Origin: Catenuloplanes indicus | GTDB lineage: Bacteria > Actinomycetota > Actinomycetes > Mycobacteriales > Micromonosporaceae | Assembly: GCF_030813715.1 (NCBI RefSeq) | Contig: NZ_JAUSUZ010000001.1 | Location: 4,960,001 to 5,024,000, forward strand | Direction of reading: 5' to 3' | DNA: 64,000 nucleotides | In this document: in pieces, positions 9,275-17,676 of the stretch | Layout of the letters: each line of letters begins with the position of its first letter | Position numbering within the stretch: position 1 is the first letter of the stretch | Position numbers and translations under genes: made by a program | The notes under the pieces: model-generated | Told to the model about the DNA's origin: nothing | The model's database searches: none | What the model saw: only the letters and a program-made list of their open reading frames with translations

Positions 9275-10081
9275 TCAGATGGAGAACGTGGGCGGGCGCT
9301 CGTTCGCTGGTTCCGGCGGGCGCGCGTCCCACAGCCTGGTCTTCTGCGCGCCGAGCCGGGCCAGGTACGCCGGGTTCAGCACGATGTAGCGCCGCCACAG
9401 CCGCCGGGGTTCCAGCCCGAGCCGCCAGAACCACTCCAGGCCGACGCGCTGCATCCACGCCGGCGGGTTCCGCAGCAGGCCGGCGTGGTAGTCGAAGGCG
9501 GCGCCGACCGCCAGCAGCGGCATGTCCAGCAGCGGCCGCATCGCGTACGTGAACACCTCCTGCCTGGGGCAGCCGAGCCCGACCAGGACCAGCCGCGCGC
9601 CGGACGCCGTGATCCGCGCCGCGATCTCCTCGTCCTCGCCCGCCTCGACCGGCCGGAACTTCGACGACTCCACGCCCGCGATCCGGATGCCGGGAAACAT
9701 CCGGTACAGCGCCGGTACGAGCAGCGACAGCGTGTCCTCGGTGGAGCCGTACAGGTAGACCGGCAGTCCTTCGGCCGAGCACCGGCCGAGTACGCGCAGC
9801 GTCAGTTCCGGCCCGTAGACGCGGTCTGCCAGCCCGGCCTGATGCAGCAGGTTGAGCGCCCACCGCACCGGCTGTCCGTCCGGCGTGACCAGGTCGAAGC
9901 CGTTCAGCCGCGCGTTGTGCGCCGGATCCAGCACGCCGGTCATCACGCCGTGCACCGCCAGCGCGGTCAGTGCGAACGGCCGCCGCTGCCGCGCCGCCTC
10001 GATGATCTGGTCGACCGCCGACTCGTAGTCGACCACGTCCACCAGTACGCCGAGGACGTTGCGCTTGCCCCGGGCAATCAT
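9275..10081 (-). CDS. WecG/TagA/CpsF-family glycosyltransferase
   Basis: The ATG at 10079-10081 gives 268 residues. Family motifs are LNGFDLVTPDGQPVRWAL near residue 60, YLYGSTEDT, and the very characteristic LVLVGLGCPRQEVF near residue 180. The C-terminal part contains FWRLGLEPRRLWRRY. Members transfer N-acetylmannosamine, glucose or related sugars to lipid-linked intermediates for teichoic acid, enterobacterial antigen or exopolysaccharide. Its start overlaps the upstream epimerase stop (ATGA), so both act in one pathway for a surface glycan. The 268-residue length is usual for the family. Confidence 0.85.
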   Translation of the reverse strand: MIARGKRNVLGVLVDVVDYESAVDQIIEAARQRRPFALTALAVHGVMTGVLDPAHNARLNGFDLVTPDGQPVRWALNLLHQAGLADRVYGPELTLRVLGRCSAEGLPVYLYGSTEDTLSLLVPALYRMFPGIRIAGVESSKFRPVEAGEDEEIAARITASGARLVLVGLGCPRQEVFTYAMRPLLDMPLLAVGAAFDYHAGLLRNPPAWMQRVGLEWFWRLGLEPRRLWRRYIVLNPAYLARLGAQKTRLWDARPPEPANERPPTFSI

Positions 10082-11157
10082 GAGACGAACCCCGGGACCC
10101 ACTTGTCCGCGTTCGCCTCGTAGATCTCCCGCAGGATCATCGGCACGTCGTAGACCTGCCGCCACTGCGGGTAGTCCCGCTCGAACGCCGCGTTCGACCC
10201 GATCCACCAGCGGTGGTCACCGATCCGGTGCTCCGGCACGTACTCCGTCCGCATCGGTAGCCCTGTGATCGACTCCGCCAGCGCGAACGCCTCGAGATGC
10301 GAGCTGTTGGACCGGCGGCCGCCCCCGAGGTTGTACACGGCGCCGCATCGAGGGGCGCGAAAGAATGCCTCGAACGCCGTCAGTACGTCGTGACTGTGAA
10401 TAGAGTCACGAACCATTTTTCCCTTGTACCCGAAGATCTTGTAGACGCGTTGCTCCATGTTGCACCGCATCAAGTAAGCCAGATATCCGTGCAGCTCAGT
10501 GGCCGAATGCGCAGGTCCGGTCAATGTTCCCCCGCGGAACACCACGGTTCGCATCCCGAAGTACCGCCCGTACTCCTGCACCATCACGTCGGCCGCCACC
10601 TTCGATGCCCCGAACACCGAGTGCAGCACCTGGTCGACGGACATCTGCTCGGTCACGCCACGCGCGAACGGATGCCCCTCGGCCAGCTCGAACCGCGTCT
10701 CCAGCTCCACGAACGGCAGCCGGTTGACCCCGTCCCCGTACACCTTGTTCGTCGAGCAGTGAATGAACGCCGCCTCTTCACAGTGCTCCCGCACATTCTG
10801 CAGAACATTCAGCGTCCCCACCGCATTTACATCGAAATCCGTAAACGGATCCCGAACCGCCCAGTCATGCGACGGCTGCGCTGCGGTGTGAATCACAGCC
10901 GATACATCGGAGCCGAACTTCTTGAAGACCGAGGAGAGCCCTTCCCGATCGCGAATATCCAGCTCAAAGTGTGTATAGCGCGGCCCGAGATCACGCACCA
11001 GCCGCCGGGTGTTCCACGCGGTCGACGCCTCCCGCCCGAAAAACTGCGCCCGCATGTCGTTGTCCACCCCGACGACATCCAGCCCCAGCCCTGCGAAGTG
11101 CCGCACCGCCTCCGACCCGATGAGCCCTCCCGCCCCGGTCACCAGCGCAACACTCAC
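10078..11157 (-). CDS. NAD-dependent epimerase, CDP-tyvelose/paratose 2-epimerase-like
   Basis: I take the GTG at 11155-11157, which begins MSVALVTGAGGLIGSE, for 359 residues; six more upstream residues are possible. It is an extended SDR: the Rossmann motif TGAGGLIGSE is at residues 7-16, HTAAQPSHDWA near 84, and STNKVYGDGVN near 130. The STNKVYGD form is typical of CDP-tyvelose 2-epimerases rather than UDP-glucose 4-epimerases. The normal YxxxK site is not clearly in place: FGASKVAADV supplies the Lys in a changed context. It probably makes an unusual sugar nucleotide for the coupled glycosyltransferase. Substrate identity is inference. Confidence 0.75.
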   Translation of the reverse strand: MSVALVTGAGGLIGSEAVRHFAGLGLDVVGVDNDMRAQFFGREASTAWNTRRLVRDLGPRYTHFELDIRDREGLSSVFKKFGSDVSAVIHTAAQPSHDWAVRDPFTDFDVNAVGTLNVLQNVREHCEEAAFIHCSTNKVYGDGVNRLPFVELETRFELAEGHPFARGVTEQMSVDQVLHSVFGASKVAADVMVQEYGRYFGMRTVVFRGGTLTGPAHSATELHGYLAYLMRCNMEQRVYKIFGYKGKMVRDSIHSHDVLTAFEAFFRAPRCGAVYNLGGGRRSNSSHLEAFALAESITGLPMRTEYVPEHRIGDHRWWIGSNAAFERDYPQWRQVYDVPMILREIYEANADKWVPGFVS

Positions 11158-11416
11158 CAGACACCCCACGATCACGAGCCGAGGCCGTAGCTTTCACGAA
11201 CTCCAACGACTCGCAAACCACAACGCAACCCCAAAAACCACCCCTAAAAGGGCACACCCAACCGTACGATGGGAAGGAATTTGTCGGTGTTCTGGTCCTC
11301 GACGCCCACGCCGGCACGCACTACCGCCCACGCCGGCACGCACTACCGCCCACGCCGGAACGCAAGAATCCGGAACGCGGGGCCCCCGGGGCTCGGCCCC
11401 GGGGCGGAATGACGAG
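11158..11416. repeat. Intergenic region with 22-bp tandem repeat
   Basis: The unit CCCACGCCGGCACGCACTAC (22 bases with the following CG) occurs at 11305-11326 and 11327-11348, and a decayed third copy begins at 11349. An AT-rich stretch at 11190-11260 probably holds the epimerase promoter. No gene is seen. Confidence 0.5.
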
Positions 11417-11455
11417 AGGCCCCCGGTTCGCGCTTTCCGCGAACACAGGGGCCCT
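11417..11455 (-). terminator. Terminator of tRNA-Leu
   Basis: Read on the minus strand, AGGGCCCC and GTTCGCG pair with CGCGAAC and GGGGGCCT around a short GGAAAG loop. It lies 11 bases behind the tRNA 3' end. No strong U tract follows. Confidence 0.6.
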
Positions 11456-11465
11456 AGGACTCTCG

Positions 11466-11548
11466 TGGGGATGGGGGGAGTTGAACCCCCACGTCCTTTC
11501 GGACACACGGACCTGAACCGTGCGCGTCTGCCATTCCGCCACATCCCC
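11466..11548 (-). tRNA. tRNA-Leu (anticodon CAG)
   Basis: The minus strand gives an 83-nt class II tRNA. The acceptor arm pairs GGGGATG with CATCCCC, with discriminator A. The D arm is GGCGGAATGGCAGAC. The anticodon stem CACGG/CCGTG closes the loop TTCAGGT, so the anticodon is CAG. A long variable arm (TGTCCGAAAGGAC) and a T arm GGGGGTTCAACTCCCCC follow. The CCA end is not encoded. It reads the abundant CTG codon. Confidence 0.95.
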
Positions 11549-11863
11549 GTGGCTGAGAACTACCCTAGGGCATAGGCCCGAGGGCCTTTGCTTCGGGGGG
11601 TTCCCGGTCTCTCAAGATCAGCTGCAGCATCGATAACAACTCCGCTGCGTTGTTCTTGTGAGGTGCCCGAACAGACTACGCTGTCCAAGGCTCGCATCAC
11701 GAAACTGTTGCTGTGAGCAGCTTTCCGCCCGTGATGCCTCGGAAGAGTAGCACGGCACCCACCAGTCCCTGTATGAAGACTGGCAACCAGCGGTCGTTTG
11801 CCACGCGAGCTGCGTGTGCGGCGGCCGGATACCATCATGTCCTCGGAACCCGAGGAGGAGCCG
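11549..11863. other. Promoter region upstream of fhaA
   Basis: These 315 bases separate tRNA-Leu (minus) from the growth operon (plus) and must hold both promoters. A GAGGAGGAG ribosome site lies at 11851-11859. I see no riboswitch or strong palindrome. Confidence 0.4.
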
Positions 11864-12673
11864 GTGAGCGTGCTGCAACGCTTCGAGAAGCGATTGGAAG
11901 GCCTGGTCGAAGGGGCCTTCGCCAAGGTCTTCAAGGGGGTCGTCCACCCCGTGGAGATCCTCAACGCCATGCAACGAGAGGCCGAGGCGCACAAGGCTAT
12001 CCTGGCCGGCGGGCGCACTCTGGTCCCGAACCGGTACGTGATCGACCTCTCGCCGTACGACCACAGTCGCCTTGCGCCGTACGCTGCTGCGCTCGCGCAG
12101 GAGCTGGCGCAGTCCCAGGCCGAGTTCATCGGTGAGCAGGCCTGGACCGTCTACGGCGACGTGATCGTCGAGATCGAGCGCGGCGACGGTCTGGACACCG
12201 GCATGTTCCGGGTCACGGCCGAGGTCTACACCGGTGGCGAGGTCGCCCCGATGCAGGGCGGCTACGACCAGGGTGGCGGTTACGACCAGGGTGGCGGTTA
12301 CGACCAGGGTGGCTACGGCCAGCAGGGTGGTTACGACCAGGGCGGTTACGACCAGGGTGGCTACCCGCCGCACGGCGGTGCCCCGGGCGGGCGCAACATC
12401 CGCCTGGTCTCCGGCGACGGCCGCACCTACCCGCTGCAGATCGGCTCGACCGTCATCGGCCGTGGCGACCAGGCGAACCTGCGTCTGCCGGACGTCGGCA
12501 TCTCCCGCCGGCACGCGCGGCTGGACTTCGACGGCAGCCAGGTGGTGCTGACCGATCTCGGATCGACGAACGGGACTATGGTCAACGGGCAGCGGGTCTC
12601 CGCGGTCGCGTTGAATCCCGGCGACATGATCCAGCTCGGGACGACCACGCTGACGTTCCGCGTGGACGGCTAG
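11864..12673 (+). CDS. fhaA: FhaA, FHA-domain protein of the growth and division operon
   Basis: I place the start at GTG 11864, four bases behind GAGGAGGAG, so that the protein begins MSVLQRFEKRLEGLVEG as in other FhaA proteins (269 residues). Residues 1-125 form the DUF3662 domain (AFAKVFKGVVHPVEILNAMQ). A low-complexity linker of repeated GGYDQGG follows. Residues 170-269 are a FHA domain with GRGDQANLRLPDVGISRRHARL and the phosphothreonine-binding signature LGSTNGTMVNG. FhaA binds phosphorylated partners such as the MviN pseudokinase domain in mycobacteria and links PknA/PknB signalling to cell-wall synthesis. It is the first gene of a seven-gene operon. Confidence 0.95.
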   Translation: MSVLQRFEKRLEGLVEGAFAKVFKGVVHPVEILNAMQREAEAHKAILAGGRTLVPNRYVIDLSPYDHSRLAPYAAALAQELAQSQAEFIGEQAWTVYGDVIVEIERGDGLDTGMFRVTAEVYTGGEVAPMQGGYDQGGGYDQGGGYDQGGYGQQGGYDQGGYDQGGYPPHGGAPGGRNIRLVSGDGRTYPLQIGSTVIGRGDQANLRLPDVGISRRHARLDFDGSQVVLTDLGSTNGTMVNGQRVSAVALNPGDMIQLGTTTLTFRVDG

Positions 12674-12678
12674 GCGCC

Positions 12679-13164
12679 TTGCCAGAGCTCGTCCTCACTG
12701 TCGCCCGGATAGGCCTGATCGTCCTTCTGTGGATCTTCGTGTTCACGGTGGTCGGCGTGATCCGGCGAGACCTCTTCGCCGGCGCGCGGTCCAGCCGTCT
12801 GGTGGCCGCGCCACGGGGGGTGGGCGCGGCCCTCAATCAGGCGCGTCCCGCGGCGAAGGTCAAGCGTGGCCGCGCGGCGCGGCAGATGGTGGTCACCGCC
12901 GGTCAGCTGGCCGGCACGCGCATCACCCTGGGTGAGGCTCCGATCACTATCGGCCGTGCCGAGGACTCCACGCTGGTGATCACGGACGATTACGCGTCCG
13001 CACGGCACGCGCGCCTGATGCCCCGAGACGGCCAATGGTTCCTTGAGGACATGGGCTCGACGAACGGGACATATCTCGACCGCGCTAAGGTCACTGGACC
13101 TACCCCCGTCCCCCTGGGCGTTCCGATCAAGATCGGGCGCACTTCTCTTGAGTTGCGGCCATGA
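12679..13164 (+). CDS. fhaB: FhaB (FipA-type), membrane-anchored FHA protein
   Basis: This 161-residue protein starts at TTG 12679, five bases after the fhaA stop. The N-terminus is a membrane anchor (LTVARIGLIVLLWIFVFTVV, residues 5-24). The C-terminal FHA domain (residues 70-161) has ITIGRAEDSTLVITDDYASARHARL split by normal loops, and DMGSTNGTYLDRAKV. In mycobacteria FhaB interacts with FtsQ/FtsZ and is phosphorylated by PknA. The 4-base overlap with pstP shows coupled translation. The rare TTG start is supported because no ATG or GTG lies nearby and residues PELVLTVARIG are family-typical. Confidence 0.93.
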   Translation: MPELVLTVARIGLIVLLWIFVFTVVGVIRRDLFAGARSSRLVAAPRGVGAALNQARPAAKVKRGRAARQMVVTAGQLAGTRITLGEAPITIGRAEDSTLVITDDYASARHARLMPRDGQWFLEDMGSTNGTYLDRAKVTGPTPVPLGVPIKIGRTSLELRP

Positions 13165-14630
13165 CTCTGACCCTGCGCTACGCGGCACGCAGTGACCGCG
13201 GTCTGATTCGAGACGGCAACCAGGATTCCGTCTATGCCGGGCCGCGGCTCCTCGCCGTGGCCGACGGCATGGGCGGCATGGCCGCCGGCGACGTCGCCAG
13301 CAACATCGTGATCGGTGCGATGGCTCCGCTGGACGAGGACGTCCCCGGCAGTGCCCTGGTCGACGCTCTGCGGAACGCCGTCGAAACAGCGAACCAGCAG
13401 CTTCGTGACACCGTCGACGCGAACCCGCAGATGGAGGGCATGGGCACCACGCTCACCGCCGCCCTCTTCTCGGGCTCGAAGTTCGGCATGGTGCACATCG
13501 GCGACTCCCGTGCGTACCTGCTGCGCGACGGCGAGTTCTCGCAGATCACCAAGGACGACACGTACGTCCAGATGCTCGTCGACGAGGGGCGGATCAGCCC
13601 CGAGGAGGCCGGCAGCCACCCGCAGCGGTCGCTGCTGACCCGCGCGCTCGACGGCCGGGACATCGACCCGGAGTACAGCGTCCGCCAGGTGCTGCCCGGC
13701 GACCGCTACCTGATCTGCTCGGACGGGCTCTCCGCCGTGGTCAGCTCGGAGACCATCGCCGACACGCTCCGGGAGTACGTCGATCCGCAGCAGTGCGTCG
13801 AGCGGCTGGTCCAGCTCGCGCTGCGCGGCGGCGGCCCGGACAACATCACGGTCGTGGTCGCGGACGCCACCGACGGCGACATCGTGGAGCTCGCTCCGAT
13901 GGTCGGCGGTGCGGCCGCCGGTGACCGCGGCTTCGGCGCCGTCACCGACACGTCCACGCCCGCCGCGCGCGCGTCCGCGCTGAACCCGCCGCGGTCCGCC
14001 ACGCCCGACTCGGAGAACGGGTCGGAGGCGGCACCGGCCGAGGAGACCTCGGAAGGGCCGCGCCGGCACCCGGTGCGCACCGCCGTGCTCTCGGTGGCGC
14101 TGCTCGCGGTGCTGGCCGGCGGCGTGTGGGGCGGCTGGCAGTACACGCAGTCGCAGTACTACGTGGGCGCCACCGACGACGGGCGGCTCGCGGTCTTCCA
14201 GGGCGTGCCCGGGGAGATAGCCGGCTTCGCGCTGTCCAGCGTGCAGGAGACCAGCGACGCCGCCACGCTCGACGACCTCACCGTCGTCGCGCAGGACCGG
14301 GTCAAGAAGGGCATCGTCGCCAACGACCGGTCGGACGCGGAGCGTCGGCTGAACGAGTTGACCACCGACTCGCCGTCGAACCCGAACCTGAAGCCGGCCT
14401 GCGTGACCGTGCCCCCGGTGACGGTCAGCCCGACCCCGGCCCCGTCCTCCGCGGCACCGGCCACGCCGGCGGCTACCCCGTCCGGCAGTGCTTCCGCGAC
14501 CGCCGCGCCGACCACCAGCGCGCCCGGTTCACCGTCGCCGAGCGCACCGCAGACCACGTCCGCCGCCGAGACACCCGCGCCTGACGTTCCGCCGGTCGCC
14601 GACCCGGCGAGCTGTCGGCCGGCCGGCTGA
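13161..14630 (+). CDS. pstP: PstP, PP2C-type Ser/Thr phosphatase
   Basis: This 489-residue protein has a cytoplasmic PP2C domain at residues 1-240. Metal-binding motifs are RSDRGLIRDGNQDS, LAVADGMGGMAAGDVAS, MGTTLTAAL, HIGDSRAYLLRDG and ICSDGLSAVV, with GGPDNITVVVAD closing the domain. A membrane helix lies near residues 310-335. The extracytoplasmic part ends in a long Ala/Pro/Ser/Thr tail. PstP is the sole PP2C-type phosphatase in mycobacteria that reverses PknA/PknB phosphorylation. It overlaps fhaB by four bases, and 29 bases separate it from rodA. Confidence 0.95.
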   Translation: MTLTLRYAARSDRGLIRDGNQDSVYAGPRLLAVADGMGGMAAGDVASNIVIGAMAPLDEDVPGSALVDALRNAVETANQQLRDTVDANPQMEGMGTTLTAALFSGSKFGMVHIGDSRAYLLRDGEFSQITKDDTYVQMLVDEGRISPEEAGSHPQRSLLTRALDGRDIDPEYSVRQVLPGDRYLICSDGLSAVVSSETIADTLREYVDPQQCVERLVQLALRGGGPDNITVVVADATDGDIVELAPMVGGAAAGDRGFGAVTDTSTPAARASALNPPRSATPDSENGSEAAPAEETSEGPRRHPVRTAVLSVALLAVLAGGVWGGWQYTQSQYYVGATDDGRLAVFQGVPGEIAGFALSSVQETSDAATLDDLTVVAQDRVKKGIVANDRSDAERRLNELTTDSPSNPNLKPACVTVPPVTVSPTPAPSSAAPATPAATPSGSASATAAPTTSAPGSPSPSAPQTTSAAETPAPDVPPVADPASCRPAG

Positions 14631-14659
14631 GCCGGCACCATCGACCGCAGGGAAGAACT

Positions 14660-16159
14660 GTGACAGCGCCAGCAGCACCGGCACCCACGCCCGCCTCAAC
14701 GGGCGAGATGCCGCGACTCAAGATCGACAGCACCAAGCGCCGCAACAGCGAGCTTGCGCTGCTGGCGCTGGCGCTGCTACTGGTGCTGGCGTACTCGGCG
14801 ACCGTCGAGGCGACCATGCTCGACACGATCACCCCGGACTTCTGGGTGCCGACCGCGGCGCTCGCCGGGGTGTTCCTGGCGTTGCACGTGGTGATCCGGT
14901 TCCTCGCGCCGTTCGCGGACCCGGCCATCATCCCGGCGGCCGCGCTGCTCAACGGCTTGGGCGTGGGCTTCCTGCGCCGGCTGGACCTGGACGACGTGAG
15001 CGGCGTGGCCGAGGCGGCGGACCGGGGCGCGTTCGCCGGCGGCGGTGGACGTCAGCTGGCCTGGACGCTGATCTCGGTGATCATGGCGGCGGCGCTGCTG
15101 GTGCTGATCCGCGACCACCGGAACGTGTCGCGCTACTCGTACACGCTGGGTCTGGGCGCCATCATCCTGATCATGATCCCGGCGGTGCTGCCCGCGCAAT
15201 ACTCCGAGGTCAACGGCGCCAAGTTGTGGATCCGGTTCGGCTCGTTCGCGATCCAGCCCGGAGAGTTCGGCAAGCTGGCGCTGGTCGTGTTCTTCGCGTT
15301 CTACCTGGTGCGCAAGCGCGAGGTGCTGTCGCTGGCCAGCAAGCGGTTCCTGGGCATCGACTTCCCACGCGGCCGCGACCTCGGCCCGGTCCTCGTGGTC
15401 TGGATGATGTCGCTGCTGCTCCTGGTGTTCGTCAAGGACCTGGGCACCGCGCTGCTCTACTTCGGCATGTTTGTGGTGACGCTGTACGTCGCGACCGAGC
15501 GGTCCAGCTGGCTGATCATCGGTCTGCTGCTCTTCTTCGGCGGCGTGTTCCTCGCGTACTACCTGGGTGAGCTGGTCGGCGGCCCGTTCGCGAACTTCTA
15601 CGACCGCGCCACGATCTGGCTCGACCCGTTCAGTGACATCGACGGCGACGGCTATCAGCTGGTACAGGCGTTGTTCGCGTTCGGCACCGGCGGTCTGTTC
15701 GGCGCCGGGCCGGGCGGCGGCAGCCCCGGCATCATCCCCGAGGTGCAGAACGACTTCATCTTCGCCGGCATGGGTGAGGAGATCGGCCTCTTCGGCCTGG
15801 TCGCGCTGCTGATGCTCTACCTGATCATCGTCGAGCGCGGGCTCCGGGCCGCGCTGGACGTCCGGGACTCGTTCGGCAAGCTGGTCGCCGGTGGCCTCGC
15901 GTTCACCCTGGGTTTGCAGGTCTTCGTCATCATCGGTGGGATCACCGGCCTGATCCCGCTGACGGGCCAGACGACACCGTTCCTCTCCTCCGGAGGCTCC
16001 TCCTTGATGGCCAACTGGATGCTGGTCGCGATGTTGCTCCGGATCTCGGACGCGGCCCGCCGTCCACTCGCCTCGGGCGGTGGTCTCGCGACGGCGCCCG
16101 GTGGCAAGCCCGCGCCGCAGCAGCTGCACGGCGCCCCGACGGAGGTGATCCGCCCGTGA
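14660..16159 (+). CDS. rodA: RodA/FtsW-type SEDS peptidoglycan glycosyltransferase
   Basis: This 499-residue protein starts at GTG 14660 and has about 12 membrane segments. SEDS features include KLWIRFGSFAIQPGEFGKLA, then VLVVWMMSLLLLVFVKDLGTALL with the conserved Asp, and GLIPLTGQTTPFLSSGGSSL near the C-terminus. It polymerises lipid II into glycan strands together with its cognate class B PBP, encoded immediately downstream with a GTGA overlap. By position it is the rodA of the mycobacterial pknB operon (elongation and septal growth). Confidence 0.95.
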   Translation: MTAPAAPAPTPASTGEMPRLKIDSTKRRNSELALLALALLLVLAYSATVEATMLDTITPDFWVPTAALAGVFLALHVVIRFLAPFADPAIIPAAALLNGLGVGFLRRLDLDDVSGVAEAADRGAFAGGGGRQLAWTLISVIMAAALLVLIRDHRNVSRYSYTLGLGAIILIMIPAVLPAQYSEVNGAKLWIRFGSFAIQPGEFGKLALVVFFAFYLVRKREVLSLASKRFLGIDFPRGRDLGPVLVVWMMSLLLLVFVKDLGTALLYFGMFVVTLYVATERSSWLIIGLLLFFGGVFLAYYLGELVGGPFANFYDRATIWLDPFSDIDGDGYQLVQALFAFGTGGLFGAGPGGGSPGIIPEVQNDFIFAGMGEEIGLFGLVALLMLYLIIVERGLRAALDVRDSFGKLVAGGLAFTLGLQVFVIIGGITGLIPLTGQTTPFLSSGGSSLMANWMLVAMLLRISDAARRPLASGGGLATAPGGKPAPQQLHGAPTEVIRP

Positions 16160-17676
16160 ACGCGCCCCTGCGCAAGGCCAGCATCGTCATTCTGGTGTTG
16201 TTCGGTCTGCTCTTCGCGAATCTCAACTGGGTCCAGGCCGCCAAGGGCGAGGAGTACCGCACGCACGAGCGGAACTCGTTCCGCCTGCGCGACGTGGAGT
16301 ACGACAAGCAGCGCGGCAACATCGAGGTGCACGCCGGCGGCACCAGCACGGAGGCGGTGGCGCTGAGCAAGTCCACCGACGGCCGGCTGCGCTACCAGCG
16401 GGAGTACCCGTTCGGCGACGTCTACGCGCACGTGGCCGGCTACAAGCCGGTCTACGGCACCGCGAGCTCCGTCGAGCGGTTCGAGAACGACTACCTCTCC
16501 GGGCAGAGCGACGAGCTCTTCACGGACCGGGTGCGCGCGATGTTCACCGGCGAGGAGGCGGCCGGCGGGAACGTGCTGCTCTCCATCTCCAAGGCGGCGC
16601 AGGAAGCGGCGTACAAGGAGCTGAAGGAGAACAAGCTGGGCGTGAAGGTCGGCGCCGCGGTGGCGCTCGACCCGGCCACCGGCGGCATCCAGGCGATGGT
16701 CTCGATGCCGAGCTTCGACCCGTCGCCGCTGGCCAGCCACACCCAGGCGGACACCGACGCCGCGTTCGCCGCCTACGACGGCGACAAGGCGAAGCCGCTG
16801 CTCAACCGCGCGGTGGCGGAGACCTGGCCGCCCGGCTCGGTCTTCAAGGTGATCGACTCGGCCGCGGCGCTGGAGGCCGGCTCCACGCCGGAGACCATGC
16901 TGGAGGCCGGCCCGTCGTACGTGGCGCCCGGCACCACCCACGAGATCACGAACGCGTCGGCGAACGTGTGCCCGCAGCAGCAGATCTCGCTGATCGACGC
17001 GCTGACCGTCTCCTGCAACACCAGCTTCTCCCGGCTCGGCGTGGAGCTCGGCCGGGACGTGATCAAGAAGAAGGCACAGGACTTCGGCTTCGAGGACGAG
17101 GCGCTGACCTGCGGAAATCTCAAGGAGAACAGCGGCCTGACGGTCGCCACGAGCCACGTCGGCGACGTCGCCAACGCGGACGGCTCCGAGGACAAGGCCG
17201 CGATGGCGCAGACCGCGATCGGCCAGAAGGACGTGCGGATCACGCCGCTCCAGGGCGCGATGATCGCGGCCGCGGTGGCGAACGACGGCGTACAGATGCG
17301 GCCGTACCTGGTGGAGCGGCTGCTCGGCCCGGACCGGACGTCCACGCACTACACGGTGAACCCGGAGGAGCTGCGCCGCTCCGTCTCCAGCGACGTCGCA
17401 CGCGACCTGCAGACCATGATGGAGAGCGTGGTCAACAACGGCACCGCCACGTCCGCGCAGGTCAACGGCTACGACGTCGGCGGTAAGACCGGTACCTCGC
17501 AGAACGGCATCACGGACAACCACGGCTGGTTCGTCGGCTACGCGATGAAGGGCGACACCCCGGTCTCCGCGGTCGCGGTGTTCCTGGAGGCGGCCGGCAA
17601 CGGCGGCTCCGCGGAGGCGACCCGGATCGCCGGTCAGATCCTCAAGGCCGTCACGTCGGAGCGGGGCGGGAACTGA
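16156..17676 (+). CDS. pbpA: PbpA, class B penicillin-binding protein (transpeptidase)
   Basis: This 506-residue protein has an N-terminal signal anchor (IVILVLFGLLFANLNWVQAA). A PBP-dimer-like region runs to about residue 150. The transpeptidase domain carries the three catalytic motifs in order: PPGSVFKV (SxxK), SCNTSF (SxN) and GGKTGTSQ (KTG). It crosslinks peptidoglycan made by the adjacent RodA. Cysteines in NVCPQQQ, SCNTS and LTCGN could form an extracytoplasmic disulfide. It overlaps pknA by one base (TGATG). Confidence 0.95.
   Translation: MNAPLRKASIVILVLFGLLFANLNWVQAAKGEEYRTHERNSFRLRDVEYDKQRGNIEVHAGGTSTEAVALSKSTDGRLRYQREYPFGDVYAHVAGYKPVYGTASSVERFENDYLSGQSDELFTDRVRAMFTGEEAAGGNVLLSISKAAQEAAYKELKENKLGVKVGAAVALDPATGGIQAMVSMPSFDPSPLASHTQADTDAAFAAYDGDKAKPLLNRAVAETWPPGSVFKVIDSAAALEAGSTPETMLEAGPSYVAPGTTHEITNASANVCPQQQISLIDALTVSCNTSFSRLGVELGRDVIKKKAQDFGFEDEALTCGNLKENSGLTVATSHVGDVANADGSEDKAAMAQTAIGQKDVRITPLQGAMIAAAVANDGVQMRPYLVERLLGPDRTSTHYTVNPEELRRSVSSDVARDLQTMMESVVNNGTATSAQVNGYDVGGKTGTSQNGITDNHGWFVGYAMKGDTPVSAVAVFLEAAGNGGSAEATRIAGQILKAVTSERGGN

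Noticed and set aside
11713-12135. An alternative longer FhaA start at 11798
   Set aside because: The extra 22 residues are unlike the family; the GTG at 11864 has GAGGAGGAG and gives the canonical N-terminus.
12250-12375. GGTTACGACCAGGGTGGC repeats considered as a regulatory or CRISPR-like array
   Set aside because: They are in frame and encode the GGYDQGG linker of FhaA.
14777-17523. Long open frames antisense to rodA and pbpA
   Set aside because: They are shadow frames of high-GC coding sequence. The sense genes have all catalytic motifs and tight overlaps.
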